Positions 20,319-26,932 of a stretch of 27,161 nucleotides of DNA are shown piece after piece. The stretch comes from a virus, in IMG/VR virus record IMGVR_UViG_3300043331_001321, positions 1-27,161 of that record, one strand, 5' to 3'. Made by a program: the position numbers and the translations under genes. Each line of letters opens with the position of its first letter. Position 1 is the stretch's first letter. The notes beneath the pieces were generated by a model. The model did no database searches and had not been told where the DNA came from. It saw only the letters and a list, made by a program, of their open reading frames with translations.

Positions 20319-21045
20319 CGATGCCACCTTTCTTTTTTCCCAGCCCGTTAATCCTGGTTATAAACACACCAAGGGTATGACCAGTCTTCTGAATGAAGTC
20401 GTCGTTTTGTAGAAAAAATTCATCGATCTTTGCTTTCACGACATCGATATCTCCGAACGTGGCCAATGACCGTTTAACAGCCATTGCGTCCTTACCGCCC
20501 GCGAAGTGATACTTCTCGTTGTGGACAATCAGATACTTCTCGGCCCAATAGTCTATCAAGAGTTTTATGCGCGGATCGGGTGCTGTCTTATTCTTATAAG
20601 ACAGCTTCTTATCGTATCGTATCGTATCGTTAAGAGAGGCCCTTTGCGCACTTTCGCGCTCTTCTGCGGCAATCTGCGGCAATTCGCGCTGTTGTGCGTC
20701 AGTATGCGGCAACACGATGCGCCGCTCCTTGGGAATGTAGCTCTGATAACGGTAGAATGATTCAGGGGGGAAGTAGATGCGGTCGGCGTGTTTAACTAAA
20801 AGCCTGGTATCTTCAGCGCTTAGGACTGCCAGGGCGTCGGCGACATTTTCTGGAGTCTTGTCGCGGCGACCTGGAATAACCAGATACATAAGCTCTTCGG
20901 GGTCTGCTGGTAGTGAACAGTCATCATCTGCATGCGCAATCATCCATGTGTAGAGAAGCACCGGAAAGTCGCCATGAGTCATCCCAACACGGTTCAAAAC
21001 CTTGTCGTGGGATATCTTCGTGCTCAAATCCCGTCGTCTAGCCAT
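20269..21045 (-). CDS. Phage replication initiator (gene O / DnaT-like role)
   Basis: 258 residues. The N-terminal ~100 residues (MARRRDLSTKISHDKVLNRV, FPVLLYTWMIAHADDD, PGRRDKTPENVADALAVLSA) match the winged-helix start of phage replication organisers. The linker from about residue 112 to 150 is built from sequence repeats (LPHTDAQQRE, LPQIAAEERE) and a pentanucleotide run coding NDTIRYDKK. The C-terminal domain has LLIDYWAEKYLIVHNEKYHF and HTLGVFITRINGLG. It immediately precedes the DnaC-like loader. It probably binds the repeat array within its own gene. ATG 21045 is chosen for its spacing from GGAG; 21048 is nearly equivalent. Confidence 0.82.
   Translation of the reverse strand: MARRRDLSTKISHDKVLNRVGMTHGDFPVLLYTWMIAHADDDCSLPADPEELMYLVIPGRRDKTPENVADALAVLSAEDTRLLVKHADRIYFPPESFYRYQSYIPKERRIVLPHTDAQQRELPQIAAEERESAQRASLNDTIRYDKKLSYKNKTAPDPRIKLLIDYWAEKYLIVHNEKYHFAGGKDAMAVKRSLATFGDIDVVKAKIDEFFLQNDDFIQKTGHTLGVFITRINGLGKKKGGIDGNKVRPHTGKYHKFG
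20582..20605. repeat. Perfect 10-bp hairpin in initiator gene
   Basis: GCTGTCTTAT (20582-20591) and its exact reverse complement ATAAGACAGC (20596-20605) flank a 4-base loop. It lies between the pentanucleotide tract and the C-terminal domain coding region and codes for a KLSYKNKTA linker. It may be an extruded structure at the origin, or a translational pause in the mRNA. Not followed by a U-tract, so not a terminator. Confidence 0.8.
20611..20630. repeat. Pentanucleotide tandem repeat (ATCGT)x4
   Basis: Four exact ATCGT copies in the initiator linker. Five is not a multiple of three, so gain or loss of one unit would shift the reading frame of the initiator. Runs of this kind (coding DTIRYD-type peptides) occur in the linker of phage replication organisers. 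It may form an easily melted part of the origin; it is also a potential slippage site. Confidence 0.85.
20645..20714. repeat. Iteron-like array, probable replication origin
   Basis: Seven 10-base units in exact register from 20645: TGCGCACTTT, CGCGCTCTTC, TGCGGCAATC, TGCGGCAATT, CGCGCTGTTG, TGCGTCAGTA, TGCGGCAACA (plus strand), consensus YGCGNYNNTN. At a larger scale 20653-20682 and 20683-20712 are a 30-bp tandem repeat identical at 25 of 30 positions. The array lies inside the initiator gene ahead of the pentamer run and hairpin, the arrangement known from lambda ori within gene O. The origin call is an inference. Confidence 0.65.
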
Positions 21046-21198
21046 CATCGCTCCACAAAGGGCGAACGCGGATTGCCGCACTATGCCGCAAAATAGCGCA
21101 CCCTGATAAATCAACTATTTACAAACATTCGTCGAAACACACGTCCCATCGGTGTGACGATAATGGTTAACAAATGGGACAGTAGAGGCTAAATTTTT
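21046..21198 (-). promoter_or_regulatory. Leader/control region of the initiator gene
   Basis: Non-coding. Contains two TGCCGCA sites 10 bases apart (21074-21080 and 21084-21090), the same 7-mer as in the in-gene array but in opposite orientation; a 7-bp inverted repeat GTCCCAT...ATGGGAC (21143-21149 / 21174-21180) with a 24-base spacer; and, on the minus strand, an AT-rich TTGTAAATAGTTGATTTATC. The GGAG for the initiator is at its lower end. No -35/-10 pair is convincing. The TGCCGCA pair could let the initiator repress itself. Confidence 0.5.
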
Positions 21199-21558
21199 TT
21201 AGGCCCTGTTTCGACCACGGGACGCTGGGAACAGTTGAATCTGGCGCTCTTCGCTGGTCATCTGACGCTCGCTGATAATCTCGCCCGTGTCGAGCCGCTT
21301 TGTTACCATCATCCAGCGCTCTTCATCGCGGGACTCTTCTATCTCGACATCTCTCATTTCAGCGCGCTCAGCGACCACTTTTGCCAATTTGGAAATCTTT
21401 AATTTTTGCGCTTTGATGTCACCGGTAAGCGACGCGATGGTACTCGATTTTTGCGTTTCGAGATTTTCCCGCGTTTGCGTAGCATTGGCCAAGTCGGCAG
21501 CGCGCTGCGCGACTTCGGCATCGGTAAGCCTTACTGGCAATTCTCTAGTCTCTGCCAT
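21199..21558 (-). CDS. Conserved phage coiled-coil protein, 119 aa
   Basis: Starts MAETRELPVRLTDAEVAQRA, continues as a coiled coil (ENLETQKSSTIASLTGDIKA, KLKISKLAKVVAERAEMRDV) and ends with ERWMMVTKRLDTGEIISERQ followed by MTSEERQIQLF. This pattern (PVRLTD-E ... LDTGE--ER-MT-EERQ--LF) is recurrent in phages beside recombination or replication genes, with no assigned role. SD AAGGAGGG. Confidence 0.76.
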   Translation of the reverse strand: MAETRELPVRLTDAEVAQRAADLANATQTRENLETQKSSTIASLTGDIKAQKLKISKLAKVVAERAEMRDVEIEESRDEERWMMVTKRLDTGEIISERQMTSEERQIQLFPASRGRNRA

Positions 21559-21571
21559 AACAACCCTCCTT

Positions 21572-21937
21572 TTATAATTCCGATCTTCCAGTTCTTAGAT
21601 AGTCACGTTGGATGACGCCGCTTTTCCGGTTGCGTTCCTTGTCTATCACGTTTTTGGCTCGTTTGACCAGCTCTTCAAAATCAGTAATCGCCGCTGCAAC
21701 ATCTCCATTGTCGTCGGCGATTTTGTCGAGCACATTATAGGCATGAATCACGGCGGTCTTATGATCTTCTGCTATCCCTTCGAGCTTAGCTTTCATGGAT
21801 TCTAAAACCGCTTCCCATTCGTCATTAGGCTCGACCGCAACGTCGATCTGAAATGAATACGAGAATGTCGCTGGCGCTCGATGGTGCGGGTCTTCGACAA
21901 CGCGCCCGGCGTTGATAGTTAGTTTTTCGACTTTCAT
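21572..21937 (-). CDS. Hypothetical protein, 121 aa
   Basis: Start at ATG 21937, four bases after the stop of the ATPase C-terminal ORF. N-terminal beta-rich segment (MKVEKLTINAGRVVEDPHHR, ATFSYSFQIDVAVEPNDEW), then long helices (VLESMKAKLEGIAEDHKTAV, AITDFEELVKRAKNVIDKER). No family recognised; the position between the ATPase and the 119-residue gene suggests the same operon. Confidence 0.65.
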   Translation of the reverse strand: MKVEKLTINAGRVVEDPHHRAPATFSYSFQIDVAVEPNDEWEAVLESMKAKLEGIAEDHKTAVIHAYNVLDKIADDNGDVAAAITDFEELVKRAKNVIDKERNRKSGVIQRDYLRTGRSEL

Positions 21938-21938
21938 G

Positions 21939-23519
21939 TCACCACGCACACAGCTCCGAGCTGGCCCTAATTGAACCACGTTCCGGCGCAGTCAGCAGCT
22001 TGCGCGCCATCAACCGGGAAATATATTCATCGCGGCTTGACCGCTTGTATGTCAAGTTTAAATCATCTCGCTTCACTGAGCCTGGATATACATCTATAGC
22101 AGCATCGAGAATTGCTCGCTCGCCTGGAGATAATCGCTGCCGCCAGTATGCTAACAAGTTCGCGCCGGTAGGCAATGGTGCGAAATTGCTCCCCAGCGTG
22201 CGCATGCCAAGCTGCGTCGCCTTAAGGGTCTCGCCAGATTGTTCTATTAGCCCCTTGGACTTCAGTCGGCTAATAAACTCATCGCGGCTGGAGCGTTTGT
22301 ATCCCGTCAGCACTGATAGCTGATCGCGCGTTACGCCATTGTATTGCGCGGCGGCAACTAACACTTTCATCTCGCCGCCTTGCTTTAGGGCATCAGGCTT
22401 AGCCGTGCCAGTATCTGATTTTTTAATCGGCCTGGCTGAGTCGAGGCCCGTACAGCCGCGCACAAACTCGGTTTGCGGCTTGCGCGAGCCGGAGTCAATA
22501 CCAAGCACGACTGGAGCTGATAGCGCGACTTCGCTCACCCTCAAGTGCGATGCCTCAGTTAGCGATTCTGCCAAGCGCGAGCATGTCTGGCGCAATGTTT
22601 CATACGATGCGCGAACGTCGGTAAGTTGTTTTTGCAACGCTTCAATATGCGGCACATGGACGGTATCGCGGGCCTGCTGTTCCTGGGTTCTACCCCGTAG
22701 GTATTCTTCCGCGACCTGTTTGCGAAGCGCGGCGATTTGTTTTTTCAGCTCGTTTGGGTCATCGGCCCTTGCCTTCTCGATTGTCGCCGCCATGCGCTCG
22801 CGGTACTTCTCAAGGTCCGGCTTTGTTGGCCGTCCTGGCGCTTTAAGAGACTTGCCCGGTCTTGGAGTAGCTGAGCTATCGAACGTGTCGGCTAATTTGA
22901 TCTGAACTTCACCCTCGAAATCTAACCATTCCGGCGACACGACCAAAGCCCGACCACGGGGCAATTTTCTTAGTCGCGCTACCAGTTCCTTGTGGCGCTC
23001 TTTTGGAATATGCTCGCCAAACCAATCGACGATGGACGCAATGGAATTTGGCCCAGCGGTTTGAAAGGCAACCATGCATTCGGCCAGCTCCGACACGGAT
23101 TTATTCATACGCGCTGAGCGCTGAGTAATAAGCGTAATGCCCATCCCGTAATTCCGCCCCCATTCCACAGCCTCTTCGATTGCCCCAATGCAATCGGCGA
23201 TATCGAGCGACCCCTTCATTGCGATCTGAGGCACAAATCTGCCAGCTTCGTCGATTATCAGCATCAAGGGATGGCGCTTCTCGCCTTGCCGTTGAAAGAG
23301 CCGCCTCACAAAATCGCGCATAAACCGGATGCGCTCGCCGTTCGACCAGCTCTCGCCGTTCGCGCGCCTCATTACGATGATCGTGCTGCATTGCTCATCC
23401 GCGACAAAATCGGCGACGACATGCCCAGCCCCAGCCTCAATTGGGATATCGCCGTGTGTACCACCAAGGATGACGCAATTGACCCCTGGTTGATTGCCGG
23501 GCCGTGCTGAAGACCCCAC
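21939..23519 (-). CDS. HerA/FtsK-like ATPase, C-terminal part (frameshifted)
   Basis: Open frame of 526 codons that begins inside the ATPase domain: GVNCVILGGTHGDIPIEAG, then the Walker B LMLIIDEAGRFVPQ (about residue 86-99) and GMGITLITQRSARMNKSVSE, typical of HerA-type hexameric pumps. After it come a coiled coil (residues about 230-310) and two winged-helix units with almost identical recognition segments, YKRSSRDEFISRLKSKGLIE and YKRSSRDEYISRLMARKLL. Its Walker A is in the -1-shifted frame at 23372-23710. It may be one 590-residue protein interrupted by a one-base deletion near 23510, or made by frameshifting. HerA ATPases drive DNA translocation or act with nucleases in processing and defence. 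Confidence 0.78.
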   Translation of the reverse strand: MGSSARPGNQPGVNCVILGGTHGDIPIEAGAGHVVADFVADEQCSTIIVMRRANGESWSNGERIRFMRDFVRRLFQRQGEKRHPLMLIIDEAGRFVPQIAMKGSLDIADCIGAIEEAVEWGRNYGMGITLITQRSARMNKSVSELAECMVAFQTAGPNSIASIVDWFGEHIPKERHKELVARLRKLPRGRALVVSPEWLDFEGEVQIKLADTFDSSATPRPGKSLKAPGRPTKPDLEKYRERMAATIEKARADDPNELKKQIAALRKQVAEEYLRGRTQEQQARDTVHVPHIEALQKQLTDVRASYETLRQTCSRLAESLTEASHLRVSEVALSAPVVLGIDSGSRKPQTEFVRGCTGLDSARPIKKSDTGTAKPDALKQGGEMKVLVAAAQYNGVTRDQLSVLTGYKRSSRDEFISRLKSKGLIEQSGETLKATQLGMRTLGSNFAPLPTGANLLAYWRQRLSPGERAILDAAIDVYPGSVKRDDLNLTYKRSSRDEYISRLMARKLLTAPERGSIRASSELCAW

Positions 23520-23710
23520 CAGACATCAAGCGGGTCTGTTACGCAAAACCGCAAGTGGTTTTTGGACAACTCTTCGGCAAAGGCCCGCCCGAAATTGGTC
23601 TTGCCCTTGCCCCTACCGCCATAAACGACCAGCGTGCTCGTTACCGCATCGGTTCCAAAGCAAAACGGCTTCGCGCTCGTGCTATCTCCTATTGTGCCAA
23701 TGGTTATCAC
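23372..23710 (-). CDS. HerA/FtsK-like ATPase, N-terminal part (frameshifted)
   Basis: Open frame of 112 codons with a Walker A (VVYGGRGKGKTNFGRAFAEE) and the strand-loop CVTDPLDVWWGL that leads into HerA-family ATPases. After WWGL the frame loses similarity; the expected continuation (SARPGNQPGVNCVILGG) is in the -1 frame. So residues up to about 67 belong to the ATPase and the last 45 are probably out of frame. GTG 23708-23710 overlaps the XRE stop as GTGA. See the partner ORF at 21939-23519. Confidence 0.75.
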   Translation of the reverse strand: MITIGTIGDSTSAKPFCFGTDAVTSTLVVYGGRGKGKTNFGRAFAEELSKNHLRFCVTDPLDVWWGLQHGPAINQGSIASSLVVHTAISQLRLGLGMSSPILSRMSNAARSS

Positions 23711-23934
23711 TTCACGCCTTCGCTTTCTGACGCTAGCTGACAGACGCGCTCAAACGGCTTGCGCGTTAGCTTAGCGATGCGCCGAAGAGTTTGAAAATCT
23801 TTGATGCCACGCTCGCCACGGTAGATATTGCACAAAAAGGGCTGCGAGATGCCGATTAGCTTGGCAAACTCGACTTGCCTTAAGTTGCGCTTGTCTTGTT
23901 CCTGCTTAAGCAGATTTGCGAGTGGAGTATCCAT
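23707..23934 (-). CDS. XRE-family (Cro/CI-type) DNA-binding regulator, 75 aa
   Basis: A single HTH domain: NLRQVEFAKLIGISQPFLCN then IYRGERGIKDFQTLRRIA, with the usual Q-x-EFA-x-x-IG-x-x-Q recognition layout. Short, with no C-terminal protease or dimerisation domain, so more like Cro or a compact repressor than CI. It is divergent from the recombination operon and first in the minus-strand series, the expected place for a switch regulator. Candidate targets are the operator-like elements at 23982-23993, 19612-19623 and 7325-7336. Confidence 0.86.
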   Translation of the reverse strand: MDTPLANLLKQEQDKRNLRQVEFAKLIGISQPFLCNIYRGERGIKDFQTLRRIAKLTRKPFERVCQLASESEGVK

Positions 23935-24037
23935 GAGTCTACCTATTTAGCATACCGATGCGCATGACGCAATTAAAAACTTTGCGCCTGGAATAAAACC
24001 CTTGACAGGATTATGCTTCTTTGGTATTTGGCAACGC
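23935..24037. promoter_or_regulatory. Divergent promoter/operator region
   Basis: Plus-strand promoter: perfect -35 TTGACA (24002-24007), 17-base spacer, TATTTG (24025-24030, weak -10). It would start near 24037, right at the ATG, so possibly leaderless. TTGCGCCTGGAA (23982-23993) lies eight bases upstream of the -35 and is the third copy of the shared element. An 8-bp palindrome ATGCGCAT lies near 23958-23965. The minus-strand promoter for the XRE gene is not obvious; TATGCT or TAAATA just above its SD could serve as a -10. Confidence 0.62.
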
Positions 24038-24949
24038 ATGGCCAATAAACCGAATCTTCATGTATCCGGTCTTGAGCTTCTTTACAAATGCGGCGAAGCC
24101 TACTACCAGCGCTACGTCCTGGGTCGAAAGGCCCGGCCATCGGTGGCGGCGGTTATAGGCAGCTCGACACATCAATCCGTGCAGGCGAACCTGCAAAATA
24201 AACTTTCGAACAATGGAGCGATGCTGGAAGTCGAGCATATCAAGTCAATTGCCCGTGATGCTATAGAAGACAGGTGGAAGGGTAATAGCGAAGACGATGA
24301 ACCCGCACTGACGAAAGAAGAGCGGGCAACCGGATTAATTGCCGTTAAGCGCGATTCCATCGACACGACCATAAAACTATCTGTTCTTCATCGCCTCGAC
24401 CTGGCCCCCATTATCCATCCGACCAGTGTTGAGCGTCCCTATGTCGTCAATTTAGACGGTTATCCATATAACCTCGCTGGCAAGACTGACATCGAAGAAT
24501 GTTCCGGCGATGTTATCCGCGACACCAAAACAGCCGCGAAGACTCCGAGCAAAGAAGAGGCGCACGACTCTGAGCAGCTCACCATGTACGCGCTGCTAAA
24601 ACGAGTTGTGCATGGCAAGCTCCCATCTCGATTGTATCTCGATAAGCTTGTCAAAACGAAAGAAGTCAAGGTAGAGACAAGAGCGACCATTCGAACCGAA
24701 GACGACATTGCAATGCAAATGCGACGCATCGAGCGCGCCATCGACGTTATCGAGCGCGGGGCTTTCGCGCCAACAAATCCGGCCAATTGGTGGTGCTCAG
24801 AGAAATGGTGCGGCTATTGGCCGCAATGCCCATTCGCGAAGCGTCCCGTATCTGTGGCAATCATGAACGCAACTTACCCGACTGAACAAGACTTACGACA
24901 AGCCATAGACCATCAAAGGAATCAACATGGCACAAATCGCTCTAGTTAG
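24038..24949 (+). CDS. Cas4/RecB-like PD-(D/E)XK exonuclease
   Basis: 303 residues. Nuclease motifs: D151 (AGKTDIEE), D162-x-K164 (IRDTKTAA) and Q180-x3-Y184 (EQLTMYALL), the PD-(D/E)XK fold with the QxxxY of the RecB/Cas4 group. One Cys near the N-terminus (YKCGEAYYQ, C18) and three near the C-terminus (C253, C258, C264) match the four Cys of the Fe-S cluster of Cas4/AddB nucleases. It would resect DNA ends for the annealing protein two genes on. ATG 24038 is used; it lies in an SD-poor leader. Confidence 0.87.
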   Translation: MANKPNLHVSGLELLYKCGEAYYQRYVLGRKARPSVAAVIGSSTHQSVQANLQNKLSNNGAMLEVEHIKSIARDAIEDRWKGNSEDDEPALTKEERATGLIAVKRDSIDTTIKLSVLHRLDLAPIIHPTSVERPYVVNLDGYPYNLAGKTDIEECSGDVIRDTKTAAKTPSKEEAHDSEQLTMYALLKRVVHGKLPSRLYLDKLVKTKEVKVETRATIRTEDDIAMQMRRIERAIDVIERGAFAPTNPANWWCSEKWCGYWPQCPFAKRPVSVAIMNATYPTEQDLRQAIDHQRNQHGTNRSS

Positions 24950-25313
24950 GCTTCGCTGGGCAAACAAAGCGCCAGCCGTCCTGCGATATCGACGCTGGAT
25001 TCCCGTTTACTGGCCACCCCACACCGACCCCGAATTGTCCTTAGCTGCGGCGCAGCGTCATTGCCATATAGCGTTTAACCGAATGGCATTACGCTATCGC
25101 GTACACTTCGCAATTTTCGGCGCAGTATATGCTGACGACATACTCGCCATTCGGCATCCCAAAACGCCCCCGCCGATTATCACTCCATCGGTATCCTGGC
25201 GTGTTGATGACCTTACCGATAAGAGTAACTGGAACAAGTTTATTGAGCGATGGCGAGAAATATCAACAGCCCGACAAACAGCGGGCCTCAACAAAGGGAG
25301 GAACAATGGCTGA
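24927..25313 (+). CDS. Hypothetical basic protein, 128 aa
   Basis: Starts inside the end of the nuclease gene with AAAGGAATCAAC before the ATG, and ends eight bases inside the annealing-protein gene. N-terminal half Arg/Trp-rich (RLRWANKAPAVLRYRRWIPV), middle FAIFGAVYADDILAIRH, C-terminal DKSNWNKFIERWREIS. No family recognised. Its tight coupling to both neighbours supports a role with the recombination genes. Confidence 0.66.
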   Translation: MAQIALVRLRWANKAPAVLRYRRWIPVYWPPHTDPELSLAAAQRHCHIAFNRMALRYRVHFAIFGAVYADDILAIRHPKTPPPIITPSVSWRVDDLTDKSNWNKFIERWREISTARQTAGLNKGRNNG

Positions 25314-26301
25314 CATCATTAAGCGCGATGAAATCGCTGGCACGCAAGAACAGTCCCTTGCCGAGCTGGACCCATCAGGGTCTGCGGCAAGAGAAGTAGC
25401 CGAAATTCAAGCGGCATATATAATGGCGCTGCGAAAACCGCGCGATGAAAAGAAATGCTCCGAGCGTTTAGTCGCCGCCTGTAGACGCGAATCATTTGCC
25501 GATGAAGCGCAGTACGAATTTCCGCGCGGCGACAATCAGGTTAGCGGGCCATCCGCCCCATTCGCAAGGGAAGCGGCTCGTATTTGGGGCAATTTCCGCT
25601 TTGGCTTAAAAATCATTCGGGAAGACGATGACACCAGAACGATCAAAGGCTGGGCGCTCGATCTTGAAACCAATGCGTATGATGAAGGCGAAGACCATTT
25701 CAAGAAGCTCGTTCAGCGCCGGAGAAAAAACCCCGCAACTAACAGGACCGAAACTGTATGGGTCACGCCGGATGAAAGAGACTTGCGCGAGCTAACAAAC
25801 AGGCGCGGCGCGATTTTAATTCGAAACGCCATCTTGTCGCTCATTCCAAAGGATATAATCGATGAAGCTCTAGCGACGGCGGATGATACCGTTCGCGTCA
25901 ACGCCGATGCAAATAGACCGGAGATGATAGGCCGGATTAAACAGGGTTATCTAAAAGCCGGAGTCGCTGTCGCTGAGCTGGAAGCATACCTCGGCCATTC
26001 AATCGACGCCGTTACCAAGGATGAAATTTTGGACCTGCGAAAAATTCTCCGCGCGATTGTCGATGGAGTCTCGCGCAAAGAAGAGTATTTCGGAGCGAAT
26101 GCGCCCAAGCGCACCGAAACCGGCAATCTCGATTTATCAAAAATGCAAGCAGGAGACCCTGACCGGTACGACGACCACAAGTCGTTTTCAGAGCAGGCCG
26201 CTGTCGGCGCGGACATGACCCAGGGGGGAGGGCAAAGCGCTCCACAGGAGCGCACGGAGAACGCTGCCCAGCCTAGATCAAAAGGCGGGCGACTCTTTTA
26301 A
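25306..26301 (+). CDS. Putative single-strand annealing protein
   Basis: 331 residues, ATG 25306 with AAAGGGAGGAACA. The core (AALRKPRDEKKCSERLVAAC-like start, FPRGDNQVSGPSAPFAREAA then RIWGNFRFGLK, KGWALDLETNAYDEG and RRGAILIRNAILSLIPKDII) matches a family of phage proteins that sit between a nuclease and a resolvase and which I associate with Rad52/Erf/Sak-type annealing proteins. The Gln/Ser-rich tail is typical of such proteins. If correct it would coat single strands made by the Cas4-like nuclease and anneal homologous ends. Assignment rests on context plus pattern. Confidence 0.66.
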   Translation: MADIIKRDEIAGTQEQSLAELDPSGSAAREVAEIQAAYIMALRKPRDEKKCSERLVAACRRESFADEAQYEFPRGDNQVSGPSAPFAREAARIWGNFRFGLKIIREDDDTRTIKGWALDLETNAYDEGEDHFKKLVQRRRKNPATNRTETVWVTPDERDLRELTNRRGAILIRNAILSLIPKDIIDEALATADDTVRVNADANRPEMIGRIKQGYLKAGVAVAELEAYLGHSIDAVTKDEILDLRKILRAIVDGVSRKEEYFGANAPKRTETGNLDLSKMQAGDPDRYDDHKSFSEQAAVGADMTQGGGQSAPQERTENAAQPRSKGGRLF

Positions 26302-26318
26302 AACAATGGGGGGTTGTT

Positions 26319-26894
26319 ATGTTGTGGATTGGAATTGATAACGGGTTAACCGGCGCGGTTGCGTCCTACAACGACGCCACTGGCACGGTAACTAGCATAG
26401 TGGATACCCCAACTTATGTTGTGCAGAAACCAAATCTGCGCAAAGGGGGAGTCACTAAACTTCGCAACCGCACAATGTATGATGACGCCGCAATGTATCA
26501 ATTACTCGCAGGGATATGCGCCGGAGAGCGAGGGCGAGTCAGGGTAGTTATAGAAGAAGCTGTCCCAGCGCCGATAATGGCCAAACAACGCATAAAAGGC
26601 CAACTGGTCAAGGGCCAACCGGTCGGTGCTGCCTCAATATTCGCTGTCGGTTTAGGCTTTGGCATTTGGCGCGGTATCCTGGCTAGCATACAGGTGCCAT
26701 ACGAAAGAGTTCATCCGGCAACATGGAAAGCTGAAATGCTTCGTGGCAGTCCACGGGGAAAGGAATCTGCCCGAATAAAAGCGCTGGAATTATTTCCCGA
26801 AGCCGCGCCATTGTTGAGCCGCAAAATGGATCACAACCGCGCCGAAGCACTGCTAATACTCGAATGGGGGAAGCGTCGTTGGTCGGGCCGCTGA
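26319..26894 (+). CDS. RuvC-like Holliday-junction resolvase
   Basis: 191 residues with the RuvC (RNase H-fold) motifs: IGIDNGLTGAVA (D7), VVIEEAVP (E79/E80) and MDHNRAEALLILEWGKRR (D171, with H172 and E176). It lacks no key element, though the central part is Gly-rich and shorter than in bacterial RuvC. It cuts four-way junctions made during recombination or packaging. SD GGGGGG lies six bases before the ATG. It is downstream of the annealing protein in one operon. Confidence 0.85.
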   Translation: MLWIGIDNGLTGAVASYNDATGTVTSIVDTPTYVVQKPNLRKGGVTKLRNRTMYDDAAMYQLLAGICAGERGRVRVVIEEAVPAPIMAKQRIKGQLVKGQPVGAASIFAVGLGFGIWRGILASIQVPYERVHPATWKAEMLRGSPRGKESARIKALELFPEAAPLLSRKMDHNRAEALLILEWGKRRWSGR

Positions 26895-26932
26895 CGGCCC
26901 TAACCCCTAAACAAAGAAAGGTTCTAAAGATC

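Noticed and set aside
21180-21205. AT-rich inverted repeat at the end of the 119-residue gene as a terminator
   Set aside because: Stem is short with a bulge and no U-tract follows on either strand.
22339-22905. Plus-strand open frame (188 codons) inside the HerA-like ATPase
   Set aside because: Antisense to a domain-supported gene; composition not protein-like.
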